A DNA stretch of 64,000 bases from JAUSIK01 sp964547875. GTDB lineage: Archaea > Nanobdellota > Nanobdellia > Pacearchaeales > GW2011-AR1. The DNA lies in the NCBI GenBank assembly GCA_964547875.1, contig CAZJPE010000001.1, positions 62,001-126,000 of the forward strand, written 5' to 3'. Below are positions 39,611 to 49,348 of this stretch, one piece after another (position 1 is the stretch's first letter; every line of letters starts with the position of its first letter). A program made the position numbers and the translations under genes. The notes under the pieces are model-generated. The model was not told where the DNA came from and did not search any database. It saw only the letters and a list, made by a program, of their open reading frames with translations.

Positions 39611-42600
39611 TTATGCACAACTCATAACTTTATTGCAACCTCCATCTTGATTTTTTTCTGCTAAATTACTGCCTTTATTTATAGGTTTACTTCCATATCC
39701 ATAAATTACACCATCAGGACCAGGATCTTGAGTCCTACTGAATGGTTTATTGAAGTTATATTCATTATAATAATCTTGTAACGTATTTTCTTTTATAAGT
39801 TTTGTGTTATCTAATTTCTCTTTTTCAAAATCTTCATCAGGTTCTCTATCTAATTCTCCAAAATCAAAAATAGGATATCCTTTACTCCACTGATAAGCTA
39901 CTCCAACTTTTGCCAATATATTTGGATCATTAAGTCCCTGTGTAATAGGGTCGCCTTTTATAAAATTAGTAGTTATTTGGGTTGTTACAGTTTCTGTTAT
40001 GATGGGGGCACCAACAGTTGCTATTGATGAACCTCCTGAAAGAATACCTGCTACAACAGTAGCTCCTGCAACTCCTCCTCCAGCCAAACCTGCGACAGCG
40101 GAATCTGTAATGTCCACCCAAGTAGCTTGCGGATTATTTGCTGTATTAATGGCTCCTATAATCGCTCCAATGACAGCTCCCCCAACAACTATACTCGCCA
40201 CAGTAATTGTTATCGGGTCTATTAAATTTCCACTCTCATCAGTATATTTGTAGGGATTATTCAAGACATAACTATAACAATTCAATGCCTGAGGATTATA
40301 AATATCTGGCTTAATTGTATCGCATTGAGTGAATAATCTCATAATTGACGCTTGATAGTAACGAGCGCCATAATAATACAAATCAATAGCCTTGTCCAAT
40401 TCCTTAGCTGTATAGAGGAATCTGCTTAATTCAGGCCCTATAAAGATATCTCCGAATGGACCATAGAAATTCTCTTCTGTTATATTCCCTGTCTGATTTG
40501 TCACAAGCGTTGTTGAACCAAGATGATCTGGATGATAATAATACTTCTTGCCGTCATTTGACTTCATGGCAAGAAGTTTGCCCTGTCCATAATAATAAGT
40601 ATAATTGAAAATCCCACTTACATTTCTAATCTGCACAAAATTCTCACTTATATAATAAGTAGTTTGATTATTTCCTTGTTTATCGTGATTATATTCTATT
40701 TGTTTAATTCTCTTCCCTTCGTGGTCGTAAGTATATTTAGCAATCAAGGCATTCGTAGTAGAATTCCTTATTTCAGTTAATTGATTATACGCATCGTATG
40801 TGTAGTTTTTATCTAAGCCTGAAATAAGATTGCCATTGGCATCGTAGGATAGATTGTAAGATTCGTTTATAGTTTGAGCTTGAGTTATTGAATATGTTAA
40901 TGTGAAATTGGTGTTGTTGAAAGCTTGATTTGATGAATTGTCAATGGCAAGATAATTCCAAAAGAATGTGCCTGTTTTATTTAATTTAATTGATAGATTA
41001 GCATATGTTCCTGTATCAAATTCTATTTCGTCTATAACTCCCTGATCAGCTCCAGATGTAGCACTGCTGTCTTTTGCATAAAACCATGTGAAGAAATGTT
41101 GCCCAACATTTATATTGAAAGTTTTATTTTGCGTGAATGATTTTGTTCCGCTAATTCTTGCTGTTGCGCTTGTTCTTGTACATCCAGAATCTAGAAAATT
41201 CTTATCTATACAAAATCCTAGGAAATCAAAGTTTGTTTCAGAGCTGACATTCCAAACAAAACTAACATTTCCCGCTCTAAAGAAAGTAATATTACTAGTT
41301 TTAATCCAAACAAATTGATTATCATTAACATTAGAATTGCTGACTATTGCCTTTAATGTTCCATTTGCTCCCCCATTTATTGACTGCCATGCCGGAGTTA
41401 CATTACCTCCCATTGTCCAATCTTCTGGGGGAACAACGCCATCCTCAAAGTTAATTTTAAAATCCCCTCTTATTCCAATTGTTGTAAAATTAGTTCCTAT
41501 TAAATTGCCTGCTGAATTCCAAATATATAATGTGGCATTTGTGACATTTGAATTATCTCCGAATTTAGCATAGAAATAAGTTGTATTAGTTATGGTAGAA
41601 CCATTTGTAGGACTTAATAAAAGTACATAAGGATTTGTTGTATCAGAAGAATTAGAAGCGCCAGAACTAGTTGTATATCTAATTCCTGTGCCATTATTAT
41701 ACAAATTTGTAACTTCTGATGCAGAGAGGCTTCTGTTCCAAAGCCCAAAAGAGTCCATTGAGCCATTAAAATATCTATCAACTGTTTCTAATGTTGGAGG
41801 ATGGCCTAAAATTAATCTTGCAGAATGAGTATGGTTAAAACTGCCAACATTTACAGCAGTTCCATTCAATTGTCCATTTATATATATGTTTTGAGTTGTC
41901 CCATTAAAAACTCCTACAACATGATACCATCTATTTACAGCTAAAGGAGTAGATAAAACACTAGTCTGCCAAGTGTCATTTGTGCCAACACCCATGCCAA
42001 TTCTTCCTTCAGATGACAAAGAACTAGCTAGGCCATTTCCCTCTCCTGTTACTGTATCATTGTAAAAATGAAAAATCTGGCTATTTGTAAGGAAACTTGA
42101 GAAATTCAGCCATATGGAAAAACTTGCCTGATCATTCCATGTAAATGGCTGTTTAGTAAGATTATCTGCGTATGTTCTTCCGCCTTGAGCTTGAGTTCCT
42201 AAATTAAAAAACTGCGTTGCATTGCCCATCACGCCTAAAACAGAATGCGTGAGATTTTTAAATTGTAAGTTATATTTATTATTGACAGCATTATCTGTAT
42301 AATTTCCAGTGCTTGTTGAAGTTATATTATCAAAGAAATACCATGCAAATAAATCATTATTTAAAGTAGTTTCCCAAACAGCCCATTCAACAATCTCAAT
42401 GCCTAAAATTTTAGGTATCCATTCTACTCTTTCATCTGGCTCAACATCTACAAAAAGCCCAACAAAAACCTCTCCATCAGGAAGATTAGATAAAGAATCA
42501 AGATTAATCCACTCGTAATCTAATTCTTGCTGAAAACCAACTTGAATAGTGCATTCAAAACCGCAACTTTTATACAAAGGAATATCTCTTAATCCTTTGA

Positions 42601-42979
42601 TATTCTTATATTTATATTGAAACTCTCTATTATTTATTATATTGCTACCCCTATCATCAATTAGCTTAATAGACTCAAATATATTATTTTGCTTAGAAAT
42701 AATAGTTGTTTTATCTAAATCATTAATCTTAATTTCTGCGACTAATTGCTTTATGCCTTCGCCCTGGTCAATAACACCAAAAACTGTTGGAGACGCTAAT
42801 TCAGCATCAAAAATCGTTAAATTATTTTTCTCAATTATAATATTTTCATTGGCTTCGATATGTCTCTTCTGATATCCTTCATTTCCTTGCGATAAAACAA
42901 AAAATCCTGATACAATTACAGATAATGCTAATATTATTGCTAAAATGCCGAATTTTTTAGATATTTTCTTCCCTATCAT
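39611..42979 (-). CDS. Rhs 'C-like' protein: signal, LamG, YD repeats, core and tip (1122 aa)
   Basis: An N-terminal membrane/signal helix (FGILAIILALSVIVSGFFVL) is followed by a beta region and a LamG domain (about 200-430, WYHVVGVFNGTTQNIYINGQ). An Ig-like/CBM-like middle, YD repeats from about residue 707 (YDANGNLISGLDKNYTYD) and the Rhs core to TDESGN (918) come next. The ~204-aa tip has Gly/Ala-rich membrane-like helices, then KPFSRTQDPGPDGVIYGY and the tail GGCNKVMSCA. It overlaps the 1520-aa gene by four bases. It is the only cassette with its own signal and full shell part, so it is probably the expressed C component. Confidence 0.82.
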   Translation of the reverse strand: MIGKKISKKFGILAIILALSVIVSGFFVLSQGNEGYQKRHIEANENIIIEKNNLTIFDAELASPTVFGVIDQGEGIKQLVAEIKINDLDKTTIISKQNNIFESIKLIDDRGSNIINNREFQYKYKNIKGLRDIPLYKSCGFECTIQVGFQQELDYEWINLDSLSNLPDGEVFVGLFVDVEPDERVEWIPKILGIEIVEWAVWETTLNNDLFAWYFFDNITSTSTGNYTDNAVNNKYNLQFKNLTHSVLGVMGNATQFFNLGTQAQGGRTYADNLTKQPFTWNDQASFSIWLNFSSFLTNSQIFHFYNDTVTGEGNGLASSLSSEGRIGMGVGTNDTWQTSVLSTPLAVNRWYHVVGVFNGTTQNIYINGQLNGTAVNVGSFNHTHSARLILGHPPTLETVDRYFNGSMDSFGLWNRSLSASEVTNLYNNGTGIRYTTSSGASNSSDTTNPYVLLLSPTNGSTITNTTYFYAKFGDNSNVTNATLYIWNSAGNLIGTNFTTIGIRGDFKINFEDGVVPPEDWTMGGNVTPAWQSINGGANGTLKAIVSNSNVNDNQFVWIKTSNITFFRAGNVSFVWNVSSETNFDFLGFCIDKNFLDSGCTRTSATARISGTKSFTQNKTFNINVGQHFFTWFYAKDSSATSGADQGVIDEIEFDTGTYANLSIKLNKTGTFFWNYLAIDNSSNQAFNNTNFTLTYSITQAQTINESYNLSYDANGNLISGLDKNYTYDAYNQLTEIRNSTTNALIAKYTYDHEGKRIKQIEYNHDKQGNNQTTYYISENFVQIRNVSGIFNYTYYYGQGKLLAMKSNDGKKYYYHPDHLGSTTLVTNQTGNITEENFYGPFGDIFIGPELSRFLYTAKELDKAIDLYYYGARYYQASIMRLFTQCDTIKPDIYNPQALNCYSYVLNNPYKYTDESGNLIDPITITVASIVVGGAVIGAIIGAINTANNPQATWVDITDSAVAGLAGGGVAGATVVAGILSGGSSIATVGAPIITETVTTQITTNFIKGDPITQGLNDPNILAKVGVAYQWSKGYPIFDFGELDREPDEDFEKEKLDNTKLIKENTLQDYYNEYNFNKPFSRTQDPGPDGVIYGYGSKPINKGSNLAEKNQDGGCNKVMSCA
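40226..40860 (-). repeat. Rhs core repeat F (expressed copy)
   Basis: YD/core segment of the 1122-aa protein, the likely recipient for recombination with the downstream orphan cores. Confidence 0.75.
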
Positions 42980-45900
42980 GTTGCTATTGTTATCCTGCTT
43001 GGAGCATGAGCAAGGTTATTGTTGTAGGAATAAGTATAATTTTGATTGTTGTAAATTACTTGCAAGATATTCCCAATCTCATTATATGTGAAGTTAGAAG
43101 TATGATTGGCATTGTTTTGAGTGTCAACTATTTTTGCAAATAGCAATCTATCTAAATTATCATAATACATTGTCGTTGTTTTCAGATTTGCAGAATCATT
43201 AATTTCTTTTACATTTCCAACAGAATCATAGGAATAATTTAATCCTTGTAAATTGCTTGTAGTTATTCTAATTAATCTTAAATTATCTGATTTATATGTG
43301 TAATTAGATGTTAAAAGATTATTATACCAAATTCCTAATATATTATTTGCTTGATTATATGAGATATTTACTATGTCTAATATTTTTCCTAATAAGCCTT
43401 GATTATTGTATGTATAATTTACATTGTTTTTATCTGGAAGAACATTAGAAACTTCTCTGTCTAAAGAATCGTAAGTAAATTGAGTTGGAAAAATAATATT
43501 GTCTATTATTTTATCTTCTCTTATTTTTCTTAATCTATTATCATATAAATAATTAATTTTAATATCTCCAGAAGTGACATTTGTTAAAGTATTATTTTTG
43601 TTTAAATCATATACATAAGTTTTATTTGGCGCTGTAGAATTTTCACTAATTTTTCTGTTTAATTCGTCATAAAGAATAGTTATGTTATTTCCTCTGCTGT
43701 CATTCTGCTGGATTAAATTGCTTGAGTTGTCATAGGCATATTTCCATATGCCTAAATCAAAATCGTCAAGCCTAATTTTTCTTCCTAAAGTGTCATAAGT
43801 ATAATTAATTGCGTTTCCTTTGGCATCTATTATAGAAATTAAATTATCTGCTGTGTCGTAATTGTAAGTTGTTAAATAAACATTTCCATTGTTGTGCTCT
43901 CTAACATTTGTTATTTTTTTATAGGCATTTAATTGATAATCTTTTTTGTTAATATTCTCATCATATAGTGTAATATTCCAATGATCATAAATTATGCCTT
44001 TCTTTGTTCCATCTGGATTTGTTATATTTATTATTCTGTCTAGAATATCATAAGCATATCTTGTTGTATTTATTGATTGATTTGGCGAATTATAATTTTC
44101 ATTAGAATTAGTAAAATAAGGATTGCTTTGCTTTTCTATTCTGCCTTGAGCATCATAATAAACATCAATAACTATTTGCTGTGAGTTTTCAGCTTCTTTT
44201 TTAGTTTGAATGTATCTTCCAAATCCGTCATAAAATTGCCATTCGTCTAATGTATTTGTAGTTCCATTTTGCTCTCTTCTTTTTATTTTAATCTTATTTG
44301 GAGCATTTCCATTAAATGTATATTCGTATATTGTTGTTGGGAATTTTATGCTGTCATAAGGCAGGGTTTCATTGGCTTTTCTACTAAATAAATCATAACT
44401 ATAATTTTTTATAAAACTATTAAAATCAGTCTCCGATAGCATGTTTCCTGTTCCTAAATCATACCAATAATTTGCTCTATGTCCTTTAGCATTTGTTGTC
44501 CTATCGATAAATGTATTAGTTCTATCCCTGATTCCATAAGAATAATTCGTTGTCCTGCCATTTGGATCTGTTTCGTTTACTAAATTGCCATTGCTGGCAT
44601 TATATCCGTATTTTGTTACAGGGTTGCTTCCTCCATTTAGCCATTCTTCTTTTTTTGTAAGACTGCCTTTAATAGGGGCAGTTCCGTAAGCAAGAGCGTC
44701 ATAAGAATAGAGGGTTTCTCTTATTTTTCCTGTATTAGTCGCATTGAACAAAGAATAATTCTTTATTTTATTTACAATCCATAAATTGCTGTTATTTACA
44801 TAATTGAAATATTCATATTTATCGTCATTTGAATCAGATATATCTCCTTTATTGCGAGTGAAATTGATATTTCCAAATCCATCATAAGAATAAGTTATAT
44901 TTTTAATTTTAGGATTGTTTGCAGTGCCATCATATGTAAGTTCTGACTCTTCAATTAATTCTATTATATAATAGCCATTTTTGCTTATATTAATCCATGT
45001 TCTTTCAAGTTTTTTATAAGTATTTGATTGATTATCTAATGTTTCTGTAAGATATTCTCTGCCTTTTTTTGCATCATCTTGATGAAACCAGTGCTTTATT
45101 ACTTTATTGCCGATTTTTTCTTCAACATAATTAAATCCTCTAAATTCTTTGTCAGTGTAATCGTATAATCCTCCAGAATAATTATAATTATATGTTATGT
45201 TTACATTGTGCGTCCCACTTACTTCGTTGTTGTAAGTTATATTTGAAACAACCCAAGCATTAAATCCCATATCTGCAATATTATCATTTCCTGTATTATT
45301 GAAAGATGTGGATTTTTCGTAATCTATTGAGATTATACCGCCAAATTCTGTTGTTATATTTCTTAAAAGATCAGTTTTAGAATTATTATTGTTCCATACT
45401 CCTGCAAATCCTATCGCAGGATTTCCAGTATCTTTTGATCTGATTATATCCAAAGTTCCATCGCCATCTGCATCAGCAAGTCTGATACCATAATCTCCTC
45501 CTTCGGGGGCGACAAAGCAAAGTGTCTTATTTTGGTTATTGCAATTAGGATATTTCCATTCTGTATTATTGTTCCAACCTGTTCCATTATTTACCCATAT
45601 ATCAGATACGCCAGGACCACTTCCTATAGCATACTCTTTAGCTTTTAAAATATCAGTCAATCCATCTCTGTTTATATCTCCAAATCTCACACCATAATAC
45701 GAAGAAACACATAATGTTTGTTTGCTATCCACACACTCAGGATAATTCCAAGTCCCATTATACCAGCCAGAGCCGTTATTAATCCAAATATCTGATGATG
45801 CAAGAGAAGAAGAAGCTACTACTCCCTTTATTATATCAACTAAACCATCGCCATTAACATCTGTTACTCTTACTCCGTAATCTGCGCCTGTTGAAGTTAC

Positions 45901-47538
45901 AAAACAAAGAGGTTTATGTTGATGCTCGCATCCTGGATAATACCAAACTGTATTATTGTTCCAACCTGTTCCATTATTAATCCAAACATCGCTTCTTGCT
46001 TCAGTGCCATCTGAACCTGCTCCAGTACTTTGCGCCTTCACAATATCAACTAAGTTATCATTGTTAACATCTATCAAACTCGTACCATAATCTGCTCCTG
46101 CTGAAGAAACAAAGCAAAGATATCTGTCATTAGTCTCGCAATCTGGATAATATGAAGTCTGATTGTTCCAGCCAGTGCCATTGTTTATCCAGATATCACT
46201 AATACCATTTGGAGCGCCTGTTTCATATGCTTTAACAATATCAGTCAAGCCATCACCATTAACATCTGTTAATCTTATGCCAATGTCTGCTCCAGTTGCA
46301 GAGACAAAGCAAAGAGATTTAGAAGTGCCAGTGCAATGTGGGTAAGACCAAGTATTATTATACCATCCAGTCCTGTTGTTTATCCAGATATCACTTCTAG
46401 CGTCAGTACCGCCTGCACCGCCCCCAGTACTTTGCGCCTTCACAATATCAACTAAGCCATCTCCATTGACATCTGTTAGTCTTACACCATAATCTGATCC
46501 ATCTAGGCCTGCAAAACAAAGATATTTATCATTGTTTGAGCAGCGCGGAAAATCTAAAGTCTGATTATAAAAATCCTCATATGTTTCTTTATATTCAAAT
46601 TTCACAGATGGAAAAGACGTAATGTTATCTTTTCCAAATTCTGTTATATTAGCTAAGAAACTGGATGATTCATTATTCCTTTCAAAAGTATGGTAATCAA
46701 TAACATATTTTCTAACAAGAGTATTGTTTGCATTTATTGTTATTTCCTTTAATCTTCGAGTTTGTATTATTTTATTTCCATTATCGTTTAAAACATGCAA
46801 ATCAGGCCTGCCATTTGATTCATAAATAAAATTAATTTCTCTTTTCAAATCGTTATTATATTTGATTTTATCCAAATAAATCGTACCATTATCATTTGGA
46901 TAAGGATTTTCGCTGTAATTGTAAAAAATTGAATTTCCATAAGTATCATTAATTAAATCAAGATTCCAGCGCCATACATGATTATAAGAATTAGCCACTG
47001 TTTCCGAGAAATTATAAAATCCAAATCTATATGAAGTTCCATCTTTCTTTCTTAATATCCAATACTGTCCTTTAGCATTTTTTAAACTTGTTTCATTTTT
47101 TATATGGAAGAAGTTCTCTATTTTTGTAAAAAATCTATTATCTGTTTGTGAATAGATTAAATCATAAGAATTTCCGTCTAAAACTAATTTAAATTTATCA
47201 TCAGAAATATTATGAGAAGTATAATTTACATCTCTTTGAATATAACTTTGTGATAATGTCCAGCTTCTTCCTAAAATATTGTTATCTTGGTTTTGGCTGT
47301 TGTAAAAAAGATTTATTTGAGGTTGCAGGCTATTTATTCCTGGCGGAAGAATTAGAGGGTAAGAGTAAGTTGCAGCGCCTGTAAATAAATCTATATTGGC
47401 ATTGCCTCTTACTTCTAAGTTTGATTCTTTTGGAAGAACTGAATCAAAAATATATGGCAATCCAGATTCTGTTGGCTCTGATAGGACAATAGGGGAAAAT
47501 GTAAATAATATAATTAAAAATAAAAGTAATTTTTTCAT
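42976..47538 (-). CDS. Rhs/Tc-toxin 'B-like' protein with SpvB, FG-GAP and YD repeats (1520 aa)
   Basis: A signal peptide (KKLLLFLIILFTFSPIVLS) precedes an SpvB/TcB-type N-terminus (FTGAATYSYPLILPPGINSL, NILGRSWTLSQSYIQRDV). Six FG-GAP/VCBS-like repeats of ~65 aa follow at about 335-715, each with DVNGDGLVDIVKA-type calcium-loop motifs and SDIWINNGTGWNN. A TcB-middle-like region and YD repeats fill the rest to the end, without a core or toxin tip. It thus lacks the C-terminal part supplied by the next gene, which overlaps by four bases, as TcB and TcC do. A GAGG ribosome site and TATA boxes lie upstream. Confidence 0.85.
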   Translation of the reverse strand: MKKLLLFLIILFTFSPIVLSEPTESGLPYIFDSVLPKESNLEVRGNANIDLFTGAATYSYPLILPPGINSLQPQINLFYNSQNQDNNILGRSWTLSQSYIQRDVNYTSHNISDDKFKLVLDGNSYDLIYSQTDNRFFTKIENFFHIKNETSLKNAKGQYWILRKKDGTSYRFGFYNFSETVANSYNHVWRWNLDLINDTYGNSIFYNYSENPYPNDNGTIYLDKIKYNNDLKREINFIYESNGRPDLHVLNDNGNKIIQTRRLKEITINANNTLVRKYVIDYHTFERNNESSSFLANITEFGKDNITSFPSVKFEYKETYEDFYNQTLDFPRCSNNDKYLCFAGLDGSDYGVRLTDVNGDGLVDIVKAQSTGGGAGGTDARSDIWINNRTGWYNNTWSYPHCTGTSKSLCFVSATGADIGIRLTDVNGDGLTDIVKAYETGAPNGISDIWINNGTGWNNQTSYYPDCETNDRYLCFVSSAGADYGTSLIDVNNDNLVDIVKAQSTGAGSDGTEARSDVWINNGTGWNNNTVWYYPGCEHQHKPLCFVTSTGADYGVRVTDVNGDGLVDIIKGVVASSSLASSDIWINNGSGWYNGTWNYPECVDSKQTLCVSSYYGVRFGDINRDGLTDILKAKEYAIGSGPGVSDIWVNNGTGWNNNTEWKYPNCNNQNKTLCFVAPEGGDYGIRLADADGDGTLDIIRSKDTGNPAIGFAGVWNNNNSKTDLLRNITTEFGGIISIDYEKSTSFNNTGNDNIADMGFNAWVVSNITYNNEVSGTHNVNITYNYNYSGGLYDYTDKEFRGFNYVEEKIGNKVIKHWFHQDDAKKGREYLTETLDNQSNTYKKLERTWINISKNGYYIIELIEESELTYDGTANNPKIKNITYSYDGFGNINFTRNKGDISDSNDDKYEYFNYVNNSNLWIVNKIKNYSLFNATNTGKIRETLYSYDALAYGTAPIKGSLTKKEEWLNGGSNPVTKYGYNASNGNLVNETDPNGRTTNYSYGIRDRTNTFIDRTTNAKGHRANYWYDLGTGNMLSETDFNSFIKNYSYDLFSRKANETLPYDSIKFPTTIYEYTFNGNAPNKIKIKRREQNGTTNTLDEWQFYDGFGRYIQTKKEAENSQQIVIDVYYDAQGRIEKQSNPYFTNSNENYNSPNQSINTTRYAYDILDRIINITNPDGTKKGIIYDHWNITLYDENINKKDYQLNAYKKITNVREHNNGNVYLTTYNYDTADNLISIIDAKGNAINYTYDTLGRKIRLDDFDLGIWKYAYDNSSNLIQQNDSRGNNITILYDELNRKISENSTAPNKTYVYDLNKNNTLTNVTSGDIKINYLYDNRLRKIREDKIIDNIIFPTQFTYDSLDREVSNVLPDKNNVNYTYNNQGLLGKILDIVNISYNQANNILGIWYNNLLTSNYTYKSDNLRLIRITTSNLQGLNYSYDSVGNVKEINDSANLKTTTMYYDNLDRLLFAKIVDTQNNANHTSNFTYNEIGNILQVIYNNQNYTYSYNNNLAHAPSRITIAT

Positions 47539-47556
47539 ATTTGCCTCTTTTATTCT

Positions 47557-47584
47557 ATTTTATAAGAAATTGCTTTTTAAAAAT
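47557..47584 (-). promoter_or_regulatory. Promoter of the Rhs operon
   Basis: On the minus strand, TTTTTAAAAAG (near 47572-47582) and CTTATAAAAT (near 47557-47567) are two TATA-like boxes before the 1520-aa gene. AGAGG lies about seven bases before its ATG. Tight spacing downstream suggests this promoter can serve the genes down to about 31343. Confidence 0.45.
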
Positions 47585-47613
47585 GTTACTGAATAGAAGA
47601 ACTGACAATGAAA

Positions 47614-48198
47614 TTATAATTTGCTCTTTTTCTCAATTATAGCATCTACAATATAACTTTGTCTATTATTTTCAAGACTTATCAATCTTTTCTTTAACTT
47701 TTCAACAAGAATAATTTTTTGTCTTTCTACCTGTTGTTGTGGTAAGAGTCCAAGTAGCTTTAATCCTTCGTTTATCTGTTTCTGAAGCTTTGGAATTAAT
47801 TTATCAAATAATGGGTGAATTTCTTGTTCCCCAGGAAAATAATCATAAGAAATTGATTTATTTGATTTACCAGAATAACCATCAACCTTACTTGAAGTAT
47901 AGTTCTTTTTCCATAACTTCTCGTCTCTTAATAATCCTTTACAAATAATTTGTGATTTAATCCTATTCATAAGCAAGATATTTAACGCAACTTCCCTAAT
48001 CAAAATCTCTGAAGAATATGAACTCTCAACGCCTAATTTTTCCATATCTTCTTTCAAACCTTTGACAACTTCCTCATATAAATCGTTTTCTCTTTTTTGC
48101 TTATCTTTATTTAGCAAATCTTCTTCTTTATAAGTTTCAGGATAATACACACCAAAGTCTGAAGGATTAAAAGCGCTGTCTAAATTATTTATATTCAT
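47614..48198 (-). CDS. Hypothetical protein resembling P27-type small terminase (194 aa)
   Basis: The protein is helical and charged, with ILIREVALNILLMNRIKSQI, a central polar stretch and a C-terminal LLGLLPQQQVERQKIILVEK. The long helix pair and the LGLxP segment near the C-terminus are reminiscent of phage P27-family small terminase subunits, but no large terminase is visible. It lies just upstream of the Rhs operon. Low confidence in function. Confidence 0.45.
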   Translation of the reverse strand: MNINNLDSAFNPSDFGVYYPETYKEEDLLNKDKQKRENDLYEEVVKGLKEDMEKLGVESSYSSEILIREVALNILLMNRIKSQIICKGLLRDEKLWKKNYTSSKVDGYSGKSNKSISYDYFPGEQEIHPLFDKLIPKLQKQINEGLKLLGLLPQQQVERQKIILVEKLKKRLISLENNRQSYIVDAIIEKKSKL

Positions 48199-48209
48199 TT
48201 TCTAAAAAT

Positions 48210-48446
48210 TTACATATTTTGTAACGCCTCCTTATTTTGAAAAAGTTCAACTAAATTAATTAACTGATCTAAATCAATTATTTTATCTATATCTATCCTT
48301 AGATTTTTTGAATTTAGCATGATAATTTCTATATCCTTTTGGAATTGCAGACACTTTTTAATAAGTCTGTGCCTAAAAACTCTTTTATGATTAGAATTAA
48401 GTTCGTAAAAAGTTTCTATTTTCTTTAAGTCGGATGGTGTTATCAT
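48210..48446 (-). CDS. Hypothetical protein (78 aa)
   Basis: A small helical protein (LKKIETFYELNSNHKRVFRH RLIKK). It overlaps the preceding wHTH gene by four bases and is followed by the 194-aa gene. No known motif. It is probably part of the element's integrase-regulator operon. Confidence 0.5.
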   Translation of the reverse strand: MITPSDLKKIETFYELNSNHKRVFRHRLIKKCLQFQKDIEIIMLNSKNLRIDIDKIIDLDQLINLVELFQNKEALQNM

Positions 48447-49348
48447 GATACTGGGCTCCCTCCTGAAGCATTAAAACCAAGAAAACTCGGAATAGGACTT
48501 CCTATAAATTTATGATAGTAATCAACAGCGACACTTATTTGGGGTTCTGTGATATTTTTATCAGCATAAAGATTTCTTAGCTTTGCAACACTATTTATTC
48601 TATCTATCGCCTCTCTACCTCTTTCTTCCCATTCTGGATAGCCATAGCTTTGTTCAATTTCCTTATGTTTTATTCCAAGTTCAATGCCTGCTATTGCTAT
48701 TGGGTCTTTTAAAATTGAATACTCTTGCCAAGGACATGAAGCTATCCTTTCAACTTTCCCAATTTTTAGACCTTGATATTCGTTTTCTAATTCCGATTTT
48801 AAATTCCAGAACTTTTCATTATTAACTTGCTCAATAATAGAGGCATCAAAACCAAAAGTTCTGAAGTAAGCAATGATTTTACAAACATTATTAGTTTTAT
48901 GAAATTTAAAAGAGCCATCAGGTAGAGACTTCTTAAAAGCGTATTTCCAACCTTTAGGAGAATAGCTAATAAATGACGAATCATTTTCTAATCTTCTTGC
49001 AAGTTTTTCGGGCAAATCATTAATCTCTGCTTCATATACGAAAGCGTGGCCTGAAAGAACAAGCGTCTTATTTTTTCCTAATTCGTACCCAGTGACAAAT
49101 CTTTTTATCTCCTCAATCCTGTATGGATTTAAACCATAGAACTTTACTGAATCTTTAATTTCATAGACTAATCCCTTGTTTTTTAAACGCTGGAGAGCCT
49201 TAGAAATACCGCTTATTTGCCCGTTTACTCTCTTTTCTATCTCTTCTTGATGTAATTGAATCCCCTCTTTAAGCAAGGCTATAATAATCTCACATTGTAA
49301 AGGGGATAACGATACTTTTTCCATAGAAAATTCAGTGTTGATTTTCAT
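48443..49348 (-). CDS. Winged-helix protein of the integrase operon (301 aa)
   Basis: The N-terminal ~85 residues (LSPLQCEIIIALLKEGIQLH, GQISGISKALQRLKNKGLVY) form a MarR-like winged helix. The rest is an unrecognised alpha/beta domain (SFISYSPKGWKYAFKKSLPD). I chose the ATG at 49348, preceded by GAGG. It overlaps the integrase gene by 17 bases. It probably regulates excision or the Rhs operon. That is inference. Confidence 0.6.
   Translation of the reverse strand: MKINTEFSMEKVSLSPLQCEIIIALLKEGIQLHQEEIEKRVNGQISGISKALQRLKNKGLVYEIKDSVKFYGLNPYRIEEIKRFVTGYELGKNKTLVLSGHAFVYEAEINDLPEKLARRLENDSSFISYSPKGWKYAFKKSLPDGSFKFHKTNNVCKIIAYFRTFGFDASIIEQVNNEKFWNLKSELENEYQGLKIGKVERIASCPWQEYSILKDPIAIAGIELGIKHKEIEQSYGYPEWEERGREAIDRINSVAKLRNLYADKNITEPQISVAVDYYHKFIGSPIPSFLGFNASGGSPVS

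Noticed and set aside
39999..40253. Open frame on the plus strand opposite the Rhs tip
   Set aside because: Opposite-strand shadow of the Ala/Gly-rich 1122-aa tip.
45393..46536. Tandem repeats that might be a mobile repeat array
   Set aside because: They encode six in-frame FG-GAP-like repeats of the B-like protein.
47614..48198. Evidence that the element is a complete provirus
   Set aside because: Only one weak small-terminase-like protein is seen; no large terminase, portal or capsid genes are visible.
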